The notes beneath the pieces are model-generated. The model saw nothing but the letters and a program-made list of their open reading frames with translations, ran no database searches and was not told the DNA's origin. 64,000 bases of DNA from Chimonanthus salicifolius (taxonomy: Eukaryota > Streptophyta > Magnoliopsida > Laurales > Calycanthaceae), in NCBI GenBank assembly GCA_013350335.1, contig CM023541.1, forward strand, positions 37,254,739-37,318,738. The letters are read 5' to 3'. Shown here piece by piece: positions 1 through 13,122 of the stretch. Every line of letters begins with the position of its first letter. The first letter of the stretch is position 1. The position numbers and the translations under genes are program-made.

Positions 1-2858
1 CGCCAGCCCTTCCTCTATGAAGTACCTGTGAGGCAAGGGGTGAGATCTACATGCCCAGTGAGGGTAACACATGCACCATATGTCACCAAGCATATACGGC
101 ATATAATCACATGAACACAACAATGTCTAAGATGTCTACATGCATGACCATGCAAACGTATGCCCTATCCCTAGCACAGGGCCCACATCAGTCAGGTCTC
201 TAGAACATCCTCTAACCAACTCAATGCAACTCCCTTATGTACCCAACCGCGACAGTCCACCCATCCATGGGTACGCAGACTGGTCCTCAGTCGGATCGGG
301 GTCTCTAGTCCTCAACTAGACCTATGACCCTCTCATGACAACCCACAAGCGTACCACGACCAACCCAAGGGTCGGACTCACTAGAGTCCCCAACTGATTG
401 CCACACGGGAGTAACCACTTCACAAGTCTTCAACGAACTGCCAACCGGACTCATCTATGGTTTCATCAATCAAGTACCAGAGTCTCGATAGCCAAACCTA
501 TAGTCTCGGACCCCATATGCTGGTCTCCGCATGATTGGCGTATCCACCTCTCACAGAATTCTATAGGTTTTCTACCGAGTGAGCCGGCCGAACTCACTCG
601 TTAGGCGCTCGTAAATTCCTGGTGAGTCAACACACACAACACAAGTCTCAACAATGGACCCTAAAGTCAACTGCGGGTAAACACACTACACACCCCACCA
701 CAGGCTGTCCCCACCATACCGGTGTCCTAGCCAGGAATATCTCTTCATATCATCCCTCGACCAATGAGCGGGCGAGCACATCCTCAGCCTACTGGATCAT
801 CCGGGGATCACAACAATACCAGCGGGAGCTGTCCCTCACCGCATCGTCCCTCGCCCTAGGCGAGCACCTCCTTAGCCTACTCTGTCATCCGAGGATCACA
901 ACGATACCAGCGGGAGCTGTCCCTCACCGCATCGTCCCTCGACCTAGGCGAGCACCTCCTCAGCCTACTCGGTCATCTAGGGACCACAAACTGAACCAGC
1001 GGGAGCTGTCCCTCACCGCATCGTCCCTCGACCTAGGCGAGCACCTCCTCAGCCTACTCGGTCATCTCGGGACCACAGACTGAACCAGCGGGAGCTGTCC
1101 CTCACCGCATCGTCCCTCGACCTAGGCGAGCACCTCCTCAGCCTACTCGGTCATCTAGGGACCACAGACTGAACCAGCGGGAGCTGTCCCTCACCGCATC
1201 GTCCCTCAACCTTGGCGAGCACCTCCTCAGCCTACTCGGTCATTCGAGGATCACAAGTCAGTATCCCACCCTCTGGTCTCCATGCAGGCGAATCACTCAA
1301 CCCATTAGACCACTGGGGACGTCTCATCTGCCACGTACTCGAGTAGCGTAACAACCAGGTCCTCCAAGTCTGCCTAGGGTCAACCAACACCCAACCCAAA
1401 GGCTTCCCTGGAGATTCCATAACTGCTTCACCACTGGTCCCGACCGAGACTCCGGGGCACCTCATTCTCTAACCCAGACAACGCCTCACCCACAAGCGTG
1501 TCTGAAGACCACCAACGGTAGGCCTAACAGCTCAACCCCTACTAGGGGGAACGCCTTTGTCATCTATTGATCCACAACCAAACTACGTTTTCTAGTGTGG
1601 TTTCTCATAACCTCCCAACCCTAACCACCCGCAAGCTAGGGGGAGTCTCTAAATCCTGATGTTGCCTAGTACACATGCCCCCACCGACATTTCATTTTAC
1701 ACTAGCTACATGCATACAAAATTATCTCTATGCATGCCGACATATCGCAACATAATTAAGTATATACATCATCATCTATCACATGCTACACATTTACATT
1801 CAGATATGGTATCAATCATGGCATGTTCCATACGAGCATAAAAAGTGGTATCATCTACTATCTACTGCACGCAATTCAAAAGCATGTTGATTAAACTATT
1901 AATCACATACATGGCGGGTTATCACACGTCAACCAATCATGTTATCACACCATCAACAAGTCATGACATCCGATAAACTATTCATAGGTGCTCCATGAGC
2001 AATGGGTACAAATACACCCGAATGAGACCCCTGCCACATAACGATATCAATAGTTCCCTTGCCGAGTGGCTTATAATACCAGGGGACCCCATTCGCCGCA
2101 TTTTGTATTCACACATCTGATAGAGTAGTAATATGCATAGATGCATGCTAAAAGCGATGGTAAGTTCCCTCACCGTGTGTACGTTTCGAAATCAACTTCG
2201 AGAAACCGGGTCCATTAGGTTGAAGGGGGGCTCGATTTGCGATTGGACCGAAGATCTGACAACGGCGAGAGTGTTGGGTTCCGGCAATGGGGCTGCTCGG
2301 ACGAGATGGAGGTGCGGGAGAAGGAGGACAAAGCATCGGCAGAAATGGGAGGGGAGAGGCCGAGAGAAAGGGAGAGGAAGGGAGAGAGCGGCGGCGGTTG
2401 CGGCGACTTGAGGGAGGGGAAAGAGGGGAGAGAGATTAGGGTTAGGTTTAGGAAGAGAGGAAGGTGAGAGGGAGAGAAAGGGAGACGGGAGAGAGAGAGA
2501 AGCAGCGGCAGCACTGTAGCCGCGCGCTACAGTGCTGCGCGGAAGAGGGGGTTTAAAGGGGTTGGGGGTTTTAGGGTTTCTACCTCTCCTTTTTTTTTTT
2601 TTTTTCCTACTGAATAAAAATCTCAAATTTAAAAAAAATATTTTAAAAGCCCGAAGAAATCAAATGACAAACGTCAGGGGAAAACATGTGATTTTCAAAC
2701 TTTTTATATGATAAAATATTTAATGATTCAAAATTACCAAAGTGCCCTTCGAGTGTCTGAACTCAAAATCGGGCAACCCAGGACCCAGCACGGGGCCTAC
2801 ATTTTTCCCACTGTTACCAAGACCCCAAAACTCCGAAATATCGGGTCGGGTCATTACA
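1..2858. mobile_element. 3' part of a giant LTR (probable Ty3/gypsy class), cut by the window edge
   Basis: The block ends in a CGGGTCGGGTCATTACA-type terminus at 2858, like the ends of the two solo LTRs later in the window (20254 and 58846). No domain is encoded. It holds an 89-bp tandem array (751-1256), a purine-rich stretch (about 2280-2520) and AT-rich sequence before the end. A segment near 35-70 (GGGGTGAGATCTACATGCCCAGTGAGGG) is written here only as a resemblance: a similar GATGAGCTCCATGCCCA motif occurs at 16916 in the solo LTR. Immediately outside the end lies gypsy gag sequence on the opposite strand, which suggests insertion into an older element. The left end and left TSD are outside the window, so solo or full-length status is unknown. 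The Ty3/gypsy assignment is inferred from terminus and size. Confidence 0.6.
751..1256. repeat. 89-bp tandem repeat array, about 5.7 copies
   Basis: The motif AGCGGGAGCTGTCCCTCACC recurs at 821, 909, 998, 1087 and 1176, giving steps of 88, 89, 89 and 89 bp. A degenerate unit precedes the first. The three middle units are almost identical and the outer ones diverge, as expected from unequal exchange or slippage. The array lies inside the LTR and its apparent plus-strand ORF is a by-product of the repeat. Confidence 0.92.
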
Positions 2859-3290
2859 CCTAGTCCCATTGAAAGGCTTCGGCTCCAAGATCTTGAGCCT
2901 TAAAATTTTGCGAGGTGCCAACTTCTCGACGCCATTGGCAATGACTCTCTCAAGGATCACCAACTTAGTTTTAAACTCTTCATTGACAATCCTCAAATCA
3001 TGTACCTCTTTGGTAAGTGACTCTGTCACGATAGCTTGGCCTTGAGAACGTCAATCGCCTCACTCAATCCATTTTCGACCTCTTCGACTACCATCAAACA
3101 AGTTTGTTGGGATTTCTCGAACTCATCCAACCTCTTTTCCCCGTCGGCTATGAGCAAGTCGAGATGTCCAAGGCGAGACTCCATCGCCAAGTGCTCCTCT
3201 GAGCGTGACCTTTTTTTTTATTTTTCGAAGCCTCAACCTCTTGAGTAACTTGTGATGTCAACCTCATGGTCTAATTAGACTCTGATAACA
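2859..3290 (-). pseudogene. Ty3/gypsy gag fragment with primer-binding site remnant
   Basis: On the minus strand the segment reads first a PBS-like TTATCAGAGTC (about 3272-3282, cf. TGGTATCAGAGC), then a short leader, an ATG near 3265 and a broken gag frame. The clearest part (3029 down to 2861) contains KILEPKPFNGTR, close to the conserved VPEPKPFNGAR block that opens the gag domain of plant chromoviral gypsy elements. Stops and at least one frameshift separate the N-terminal pieces. The frame ends at the LTR boundary at 2858, so it was probably split by that LTR insertion and its remainder lies left of the window. Confidence 0.6.
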
Positions 3291-3292
3291 AT

Positions 3293-4460
3293 TGTCGTGG
3301 ACTTAAAGTTGCACTCAGGATTTGTGGACCCTGCTCAACCTACTTATGTTTGTAAATTGTTGAAGTTTATCTATGGCCTTAAACAGTCTCTGCGGGCCTG
3401 TTTTCGTCATCTTAGTGACTTCTTACTCAGTTTGGATTTTACTAGTTCCAAAACAGATACCTCATTATTCATTTATTACCAAAATGATGTTCTCCTTTAT
3501 CTCTTGGTGTATGTAGATGATATTCTTATTACAGGTAATTCCTCTTCACGGATCACTGAACTCATTTCCACCCTTGGACGGGAATTTGCTCTCAAAGATC
3601 TCGGACATCTTCATCATTTCTTGGGACTTGAGGCCTGCCACACAAAGTCCAGATTACTTCTCTCTCAACACCAATATGTTCGTGACTTAATCTCCTAGTC
3701 CAGTATGTGTGATTCCAAACCAGTTAAGTCATCGGTTGCTTCCTCTTCGTCTTTATCCAAACATGTTGGTGATCCTTTGGACGATGTTACACTCTACCTA
3801 TTGTTGGGGGCTTACAATATTTGATGCTCACGCAACCTGATATCTCTTTTGCTGTTAATAAAGCTTGTCAGTATACATCAGCCCACAACTATACATTGGG
3901 CATTTGTTAAGCGCATACTCCGGTATTTGAAGCATACTATTTCCTTTGGTCCTCAGTTTCATCGCTTTTTCCCTTTATGTTTGTCTGCATTTTTTTATGC
4001 TAATTGGGCTAGGTGTCCTGATGATCGAAAGTCTATTGGAGGTTTCGCTTTTCTTGGCAACAATTTCATCTCGTGGGGCTCAAAGAAACAACAAACTAAT
4101 GCTCGCTCTAGCACTGAAGTTGAATACTGAGCCCTTACCGCAGCCGCTGCTAAACTTACATCGTTAATTTTCCTTCTTGGAGAATTACGGGTTCCTCTCC
4201 ATGGGCCTCCTACACTCTGGTGTGATACTATTGGGGCTACATACGTCACAACCAACCTTGTTTTTCATGCCTGTACAAAGCACGTCGAAATTGATTTTCA
4301 CTTCGTTCGTGATATGGTTGTTCAGAAACGTTTAGTGGTTAAAATTATTTCCACAAAAGATCAGTCGGCTGACATTTTCACTAAAGGTCTCTCTTCGCCT
4401 CGCTTTATGTCCATTCGTTCCAAGCTCCATCTCGTCGATAACGAGTTGTGCTTGAGGGGG
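3293..4460 (+). pseudogene. Ty1/copia reverse transcriptase-RNase H fragment, 5' truncated
   Basis: The reading begins in the second half of a copia reverse transcriptase: CKLLKFIYGLKQS, then the catalytic LLVYVDDILITG (about 3505-3540), FALKDLGHLHHFLGLE and LLLSQHQYVRDLI. A TAG at 3696-3698 and later frame changes break it. RNase H follows (WARCPDDRKSIGGFAFLG, SWGSKKQQTNARSSTEVEY) and ends with DQSADIFTKGLSSPRF before a polypurine tract near 4454-4460. Gag, protease, integrase and the 5' LTR are absent; the left junction abuts gypsy sequence. It is a dead remnant. Confidence 0.85.
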
Positions 4461-4661
4461 GCTATTAGTGATAATCCTCATTCCACCGAGAATCCCTCCT
4501 GTGATTATCCACACTGGTAATCATGGGAGGGTCAACTCGGATTGACAGTGTATGCTACCGTGTGTGCTAGCTAACATCATCTGTATATGGAGAAAATCTC
4601 TCCTCCTTGTAATATATTTATATGTGGTAAATACATCAATGAAAGGTGAGAAAATTTACTC
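4461..4661 (+). mobile_element. Putative 3' LTR of the copia remnant
   Basis: A sequence of about 200 bp follows directly after the purine-rich tract GAGGGGGGC and ends near ACTCTGACA. It contains a TTGTAATATATTTATATG stretch that could carry the polyadenylation region. The expected TG at its start is mutated to TA, and no partner LTR remains to confirm the limits. Confidence 0.4.
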
Positions 4662-6469
4662 TGACAACACTCAAGATCAATTCACTCAAACTCTTACTCA
4701 AAGCAAACACAAGGCACGAGAACACTTATTTGGAATGGAGAACTTGTATTGCTCTTGAGAGCTTATGACTTTGAGGAGTGGGTCGCAAATGAGGACCTCA
4801 TCTCTATTTATACTACAAGCCTTGGAAATGAGTGGTTAGGATTCTGTCACTTGGCAAACATCCAATAGCTATGAAAAAATTTATAATTTCCTGCATTTTC
4901 TAAAAATCCTTCCCTTTCTAGAGAATTCTAAAATATTATGGAGAACTCTACAAAGTTGATCTACAAAACCTTCTATGTACATGAGCTACGCGATAGTGAG
5001 GTTAGATGAGGTTAGACCTTGGATGCAAAACCAAGCGCAGATTTGTGTGGATCATCTGGGAAGGCTCATGCGGGGACCACCACAAGTTGCAGCCCCTAGT
5101 TTGGAAATCAGACTTGATTGAGTTAGCAATGGAATAGATATGGACTGAACCTTAATGGGCTGGGCTTACATAGGGTTATCCTAAGACCGGAACACTCCCA
5201 TCCGAATATGGGCCCATATAGAATTGACTTTCATTTCCGCAACAAGTATTCTAAAAATTTCAATAATCAAGGGTTCACTGCCTTGGAGTCTTTCTGTAGG
5301 AATCTAATGGAATGGATGAATGGGAATCTACTATAAACTCCATGTCACCTTCTGGATTGTCTCCTCTTCCATTTTTTTTTTTTTAAAGATGCTGTTGATT
5401 TCAAATAATTTATCCAATTAAGGAAGTTTTGTCTACTACCCCACTCCAATTTCTCTATTTGGATAGGAAAATAAAGAAAAGAAAAATGATACTGATTACA
5501 TCATACTTCCAAGAAATTGGGCCTGTACACATTACAAATTCTCAACCCATTTGAATTTTTGCTCTAACTTTTAAACTTTGATGATTAAGTACATATCAGG
5601 CCCTTAATGGGCTGAAATTTCTGCATTTCGGCCTACTTTGGGCTCAGTTTTTATTAAAAAAACAAGGCTTATTTCTGCCGAAAATTTGGCTAGTCGAAAA
5701 CGCAAATTCCTCTGAAAATCTTGATTTCTCATATAATATTACATATCAACCCCCTCCGACTCAAGGATTTGAAAATTTTCATAGTGTTACTATAGATTCA
5801 TCTAGGGCTCAAACTCAGGCAGGTCAGGTTGAATTTTAATAAACTCAATCAACCCATGTCAAAACTTATTAAACCCAATTCGACCCGACCTGAATTTCTA
5901 ACCCGACTCAACCCGAGTGTTGTTTTATAACTTGGTGCACTTGAGTAAGGTCAGATACGTCAGATGGGTCATTTAAAATTCTCAACCCAACCCGACCCAA
6001 ATTTCATGCTAGTTTTTTTTCCCAACCCGACCCGACCCAAAATACACAAATACATAATTCAAACCCATTGATTTCTCAGATCAGTTCATGCAAGTTGGAT
6101 TAAAACCTGACCCAAGTTTCACCCGCCTGTAGCCGTACCTCACTAACAATGAGAGATGCAAGTGCCCTACCTCTTATTAATGGATATGTATTTGTCAGAT
6201 CTTTAGCGATGATCATCTTATATTCTTCTTGATCAAACTTTTAGTTAGCAACTGTTAACATTTGTAATCGCTGCTTCATTCATACTTTGAGTTTATACCA
6301 TCCACAATGTGCCCATTATTTGCATAGTATTTGATTGTTTTGATTTTTCTTTTCTTTATTACAACTATAAAAGTTTTCAATTCAAATTCTATAACTTTTT
6401 AAAAAATAAAAGAAAAATCTTATAATAAGAAATGAAACTAATACAACAAAGATATTCCAAATTAACCAT
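4662..6469. other. Intergenic spacer without recognisable gene
   Basis: No credible coding frame. Between about 5800 and 6130 there are several CAACCCGACCCGACCC-type runs on the plus strand, a composition common in plant DNA-transposon relics, but I found no convincing terminal inverted repeats. The last 300 bases are AT-rich and lead into the GGPPS promoter region. Confidence 0.5.
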
Positions 6470-6476
6470 TATATAG
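6470..6476 (+). promoter_or_regulatory. Candidate TATA box of the GGPPS gene
   Basis: TATATAG lies about 220 bases upstream of the first in-frame ATG, in an AT-rich stretch. The spacing would leave a 5' leader of roughly 190 bases. Inference from motif and position only. Confidence 0.3.
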
Positions 6477-6681
6477 AAGGCCACTGTCACAAGATTGATT
6501 TTGCCGAACTGGATTATCCACATTTCATATTTAAATTCAATTTCTATCTGTCATTGCACTAAGCTCCAAAATCTCTGCCATGGAATCATCAATATGTATC
6601 CCATCAATAGCATCTTCACCTCCTTTTATCTTCTCCATCTTGTTTTCCTCTCAGCAATTTCAGAGCAAACTCTGCTTCTAA

Positions 6682-7785
<1,104 letters not shown>

Positions 7786-8134
7786 ATGACAGCGGATCAT
7801 CAATTAGCTTAAAAATATAAGGATATGTTTACTACCTCTAAATATATATAAGGATATGTTTACTGCAATGAGGTGATTGGTTATGTGACTAAGATTTAGG
7901 AGATGCTGCTTAAAAGAAATGAATGATTGATGCATAAAAAATTGTATAAATTTGCTTTTTGTGTAATTTAATGAAGGTTATTGACTTTTTTTTTCTTTAA
8001 AAGAAGAATACAAGGCAAGAGGCATATTTAAGGAAAAACAGAGGACAGAGACTTTTCAAACTCAAAACTACAGAGGCACATACCTCACAAGAACAACATT
8101 AGCAGGAAACTTGGGAGATAGATAAAATTAAAAT
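7786..8134 (+). other. Probable 3' untranslated region and spacer after GGPPS
   Basis: AT-rich sequence with a direct repeat of TATATAAGGATATGTTTACT (about 7815-7866) and a T-rich stretch near 7986. No canonical AATAAA is seen, though AT-rich near-matches occur around 7935-7975. No further coding frame is visible. Confidence 0.4.
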
Positions 8135-8146
8135 TAAAAGAAAAAG

Positions 8147-8342
8147 GAGATTGATAAAATATGGGATGTAAGTTTTGAGTTTTTCTTTTGGAACTCGTTT
8201 TGTAAAGTGGGAGTCCTGAGTTCGATTCCTACTCCATCTCAAGGGACCACTTCGTGTAGAGTTATCCAGTGTGTGAGTAGAGAGACTTTCACATACTCTG
8301 AAAATTAATCAGATGCTCTAAAAAACTTGAACACCTTGATCA
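8147..8342 (+). mobile_element. tRNA-derived SINE, copy 1 (diverged)
   Basis: The copy carries a B-box-like GAGTTCGATTCCTACTCC (about 8219-8236) and ends in ACACCTTGATCATAAAAG. It aligns along its length with the clearer SINE at 14205-14394: same B-box context, same ATCAGATGCTCTAA block, same tail. The 12-nt TAAAAGAAAAAG at 8135-8146 and 8343-8354 may be its target-site duplication, but it is A-rich and could be chance. Confidence 0.6.
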
Positions 8343-8354
8343 TAAAAGAAAAAG

Positions 8355-11300
8355 TCGAATCTTTCATAACTAGTTGATGAGCACAAGAAAATGATTGTTT
8401 ACCCTTGATATTTAGATTAGTTAGCTCTTGAATTTTATATATATTATATAATTAATGGGATTTTTGAATTTTGCAGGAAAAATGGAGATTTTAAAGAAAA
8501 GAAATTCAAATGGAAGAGAATGGATAGAAAATGTGCTTAATGCAAAAGGGCCCTTCAAACCTATCATTGGAGTCCAGCCTCAATAGCTTTGGGCCTTCAA
8601 AACTCATAAGTCTAAGCCCATTTGCTGCCCATTGAAAGAGTCCACAGTCACATACAGAGGACAGCAGTGGTAGAAGCGGTGGCAATCAGAAACAAAGAAG
8701 TAACCAGTATTGCAATCAATTGTGCAGTGAGCAATACGTGAAAAAGCTGGACAACCAGAGTGCAGATGAATAATCTGAAGAAGCTTTGCAAAAGCAAGCC
8801 ATTCTTCTAAGTGGGTGGAAAGCAAAACACTGAAAGAAGATAAAGAAGCAAGCAAGAGGACATCCAACATATCAACATCATGTTAGCTGTTGCTTCTTTG
8901 TCATGCCATGTGTTTTTCTCTCTAAACTCAGGCTATCATGAAAGCACATGTACAGTCCTTGCATGCCAACAATTTCATGCAAGATACCCATGTCATCATA
9001 GCCTTGTGTTCAATTGAGCCAGTTTGTAATTTATTGTGCAATTTGCATTATGCCATTGGATCTCCTACATGAGATTTGATTCTACTGCTATGAGGACAAC
9101 GTGGAGAGCATGAAGAGAACACATGTTGCAAGCTGTAAATAGTTTGCAGAACCAGATCTGTATGTTTGCAAAAGAATTAGGCAATAGGCCGAAATAAGCA
9201 GAGCTTTGGAAATTTGTGGAGCAAATTAAGAAGGTGCTACCATCGTTGATTTCTTGTAGCATGCATAAACAAAGCTTGGAATAATCTTGGTTATGCTTTG
9301 GAAGCAAGCAAGATGAAAATAGAAGAGGACCGCTATCTGCTGAGAAGCCGACCCATGTCTCACACGCCGCCCAAGCTTTGGCAAAATCCAACGAGAATAG
9401 GAAGAAAAAGAAAGGAGGTGCTGCTCTGTTGTCAAAAGAAAGGGATGCTGGCTGATTTAGCAAATATGAAAGAATAGAAGGAGCTGTGAAAAGAAAGCAA
9501 TAAAAAAAGAAGAAAGAGTTTCGATCGGCCAAACCTCAGATTCGGCCGAATTAATGAGGGTCCGACATGGTTGCCTACTTAGTCTTTCCCCATCTCTATA
9601 AATACAAGGGTACTCCTACTGTGAAATTCGAACCGGGTCTTTTATTTTTTGGAGAGCTTGGAGTTTGGAGAATTTTAGATTTTAAGATTAGTATTTTTAT
9701 TTTATTTTATTTTACTCTTTTATAATTAGTTTTTTTATTTTTACTCATGTCTTGTGAATTAGTTCCATTAATAAATAGTACAATTTCTTTGTCTTTAATT
9801 TCTTCAATTCATTAGTATGATTAAATTCAGTTATAAATTAATAATAGTCCATGAATCTTTTTCTTTTGTTTTTATTTAAATCTAAAATTCCAATGCATTA
9901 TAATTCTTAATTCATATTTTATTAATAAAGGATAGGTGGATTTATTTAGAATCATGGTCGTCCAATTATTTAATTTATGTATGATGAGAGTTTGATTTTG
10001 TTCTTATTCTTTTTATAATTTTATGATTGAAATTATTTTAAAAGATTCGAGGAGAGTGGATATATTTAGGGTTGATAAAACTTGATTTTTCCGATTCAAG
10101 ACTCTTTTTAAAGAGTGGATGAAATATCTGGATTTGGAATTATAAGTTGAAATTTTATCTAAACTAAGGCTTGAATTGAATTTTCTTAACATAATGGATT
10201 TTATAATTATTATAATAAGAGTTTTAATGAATCAAAATTTGGAATGCATGATTAATAATTTAAGTGAGCTCCATATTCTAGGCCTTGATTTTATTTTTAA
10301 AATATTGAAAATAAAGCCTCAATAATTCTTTGATCCAGTTCCAATGTACAGAGGTAGTTCAGGTGTTCTTAATTTTATTTTTGTTTATAAATTCAAAAAC
10401 TCTTGAAATTGATGAAATAGGTTGGAAATAATTTAATTGCATCTTAATTTATGTTTTTTAAGTTAGGTTAAGATTGTTTATATTTTAGATTAAATCTACC
10501 GTCTTAATTAAAATTAGTTAAATTGTTAGATTTTATGTTTAAATCTAGAATGTTTCTAAATTAAAATTAAAATAAATATATTAGAGAAATAATTCAATAT
10601 TCATGATTTATCTCCATATTTCTCAAAGTTCTTAAAGATATATTTTCCTAAGTTCCGATGTGTTCGAGCTCGCACTTAATCGCTATACTATTTAATGGTT
10701 CGTGCGCTTGCGAGTTATAAATTTAAAATTTGCAAAACACTACTTCTTACGGCTTGAACCCATCAACTAAGTTGGTTTAACTTTTGACCCTGACACAGTG
10801 TGCCTAGGTCTCCGTTGACAACTAGATTCAGGTTGCATCTATAGTTGACAGCAATCCAAATCCAATTTTTGATAAGACATGAACCAGATGAGTCCTTATT
10901 GGACTTGACTCTCCCCAAACCCAATACCCTTAATCATCCAATACTCTTAAATGAACTAAATGAGTTTACAAAGATCCTTTTACTGTCTTGTCTCTTCTTC
11001 TACACATGTAGACGTCAATTTCTTCAAATTCCACTTCTTAGACTACATATTATGATGTTGAAGAACAAATACCCAAAGAAAAAGAAATTAAAAATGAATT
11101 TAACATCATGTCATTTATAGTCATTTATAAGAGGTGACCAACCAATAGTTTATCATTAACTTTAAACTTCTACGTGATATATTCCAAATAGCATGCCACT
11201 AATTGCAATATCACAATCCTTTCCGATAAGCTTATACCATAATTTGCTAGTTTGCAAATCAAGTAAAGCAGCAACATCTAATTATATGGGTTTTCATTAC

Positions 11301-13088
11301 GAGTCAATAGACAATTAAACCATCAGCAGTCACATTGAATTCACGGGTTTATCTTTAGTTGTATAAGTTTAATAAGCTTTCAACCAAACTTGATTAGAAA
11401 AATAATAAATTTTATTATTCTCATTCTCGCCCCCCTGACTTGCAGATTACATTCCATATATATATATATATAATCCTAACTCCCAAGTGAGCCGATCCTC
11501 ACTTTGCATTCTAAATTCAAACTATAGTCCTAAATCAAATAAAGTAATCCTAAGAAACTAAATCACGTTGCTGCACTCGAGGAGTTCAGAAGGTTGAAGT
11601 TTGTAAAATAAACAAAAGTCCTAATCCTCAAAACACGCCATTAATGACTAGTTTAGGCATTGAATTAGGGATTAATTCAATTTGAATGGCCTCCACACAT
11701 CTAGGTCTCCAACGGTGGTGCTTGCACATCCAACGATCAGCTGGTCTTTTGAATTTGGGTCCCAATTGACACGTGTCAGACTTGTTGAATTGCTTGCAGA
11801 TCTTGGGCCGTTGAGGCAGCCAAGCTGGACTTCATTTTTGGGCACACTAGAACTCAGTTGGGCCTCATTTGTGGGCCTGGCCCACTTTACTTTTGACTTG
11901 GGTTGAATTGCATTTTTGAAGTGAAACCCACGGTCCATCTTCGCATTTTTACTCGGATACCCGTCCAGATCCAACATATAATTTTCATCATTTAACTTGA
12001 GGCATGAACTTGTTAATTTGCTAATGCAGCCTCTTGGATAAAAAATAACATTTTCTCTATCTCCACATATGGCCGCATCATTTAGTATACTGTGAACATT
12101 TTTTTTTTTAAATGGCAAAAATTAAGAAAAAGTTTGGCTTTATGTAATCAAATGCAGTTGATTTTTACCATTTAAAAAAAAAACAAAAAATATCTTCAAA
12201 ACTCAAAATAAAGCGTAAATCATTAATATTGTTTGAAGAAAATTCCTTCATTTATATTTCTCTTAATCTAAATGATTTTTTTTTACAAATTAGTATTCTT
12301 AAGATAAAGCTACTTTCTCTCATAAAATATTCATTGTAAATCGATTTCAGTATAATTTGGATGATTACACGGGCATTTTGTATATACAGACATGTGTTTT
12401 ACTGTGATGCCCAATTTGCCCTCCACCTGTCGTACCGAAGAAAAAAGAATGCCAACATTCATAAAGAGTGCAATCGGCTCTCCAAAATTCATGAACAGTG
12501 CAAATCGGCTCACCGAAATTCACATGAACAGTAAATATCAGCCCATCGAAATTTTACTGTTCTGCGAAAGATAAAATTGAGAATACACTAAAACTCGTAT
12601 CGCTAAATACAAAATGTCCGTGGAGGATCGTTGGCCCTAAATTTAGCAAGGATTGTTATTAGTGATGGGAATAAATTGATTTGAAATTTTATCCTTACAC
12701 CAAAATTGATATATTAAATTCACCTTTAAAAAGGAATTATCTTAAAAAGAAATTATCTATTTATTGGTAATGGCTAAAAATTTAATCGTTTGTTACCTAT
12801 TAGGAGCGTAACTTGATATATTAAACGCTACCTATTAGGAGCGTAACTTGACATATTAAACGCTAACGTCTTTGTCCTCTCCTCTAATTCTCCACTCTGA
12901 CATGGAAACCTGCGCAAGCAAGCAAGCAAGCTAGGAACCGGTGAATATCTATACCTCAAAACCCAAATCCCCAAACAAGTTCAATTCAATCTTCCTGATT
13001 TCTGGATTTATTTTCTTTCAAGAACGAACTACAATATCCATATTTCCTTTTTTTTATTTTCTTTTTGTCAGAAATTTTCCCTTTGAGA
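8355..13088. other. AT-rich intergenic spacer
   Basis: No protein-coding frame is convincing. The segment about 9540-10830 has the layout of a retrotransposon LTR and leader (TATAAATACAAGGG near 9597, then long AT-rich sequence), but no second copy and no PBS were found. A (TA)n run occupies 11456-11472. The last 200 bases (GCAAGCAAGCAAGC near 12913, then C/T-rich sequence) look like the 5' UTR of the gene starting at 13089. Confidence 0.45.
12795..12864. repeat. 35-bp tandem duplication
   Basis: ACCTATTAGGAGCGTAACTT begins at 12795 and again at 12830, and the two 35-bp units differ at one or two bases (TATATTAAACGC versus CATATTAAACGC). It lies about 230 bases upstream of the proposed first exon of the P-loop gene. 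No function can be assigned. Confidence 0.85.
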
Positions 13089-13122
13089 ATGGGTGGTGGA
13101 AGCCCGACTGCAACTGCAAGTG
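13089..13122 (+). CDS. P-loop gene exon 1 (start exon)
   Basis: ATG at 13089 opens [11 protein letters not shown] and the exon ends in phase 1 before GTAGATT. A C/T-rich leader precedes it, and a 102-base pyrimidine-rich intron follows. The start is chosen because the frame continues without a stop into exon 2. Confidence 0.6.

Noticed and set aside
622..1083. 153-residue plus-strand frame
   Set aside because: It is produced by the 89-bp tandem array, has no domain and repeats itself out of register with any known protein.
751..1256. CRISPR-like array
   Set aside because: Repeats are head to tail without unique spacers, in a plant LTR.
2192..2626. Minus-strand Pro/Ser/Leu-rich frames
   Set aside because: They arise from a purine-rich low-complexity stretch within the LTR.
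5800..6130. CCCGACCC-rich block as a complete DNA transposon
   Set aside because: No matching terminal inverted repeats or target duplicate could be found.
8219..8236. tRNA gene
   Set aside because: Only a B-box-like segment is present and no cloverleaf closes; it belongs to a SINE.
9065..9532. 155-residue minus-strand frame with Phe-rich start
   Set aside because: Low complexity, no motif; chance frame in spacer.
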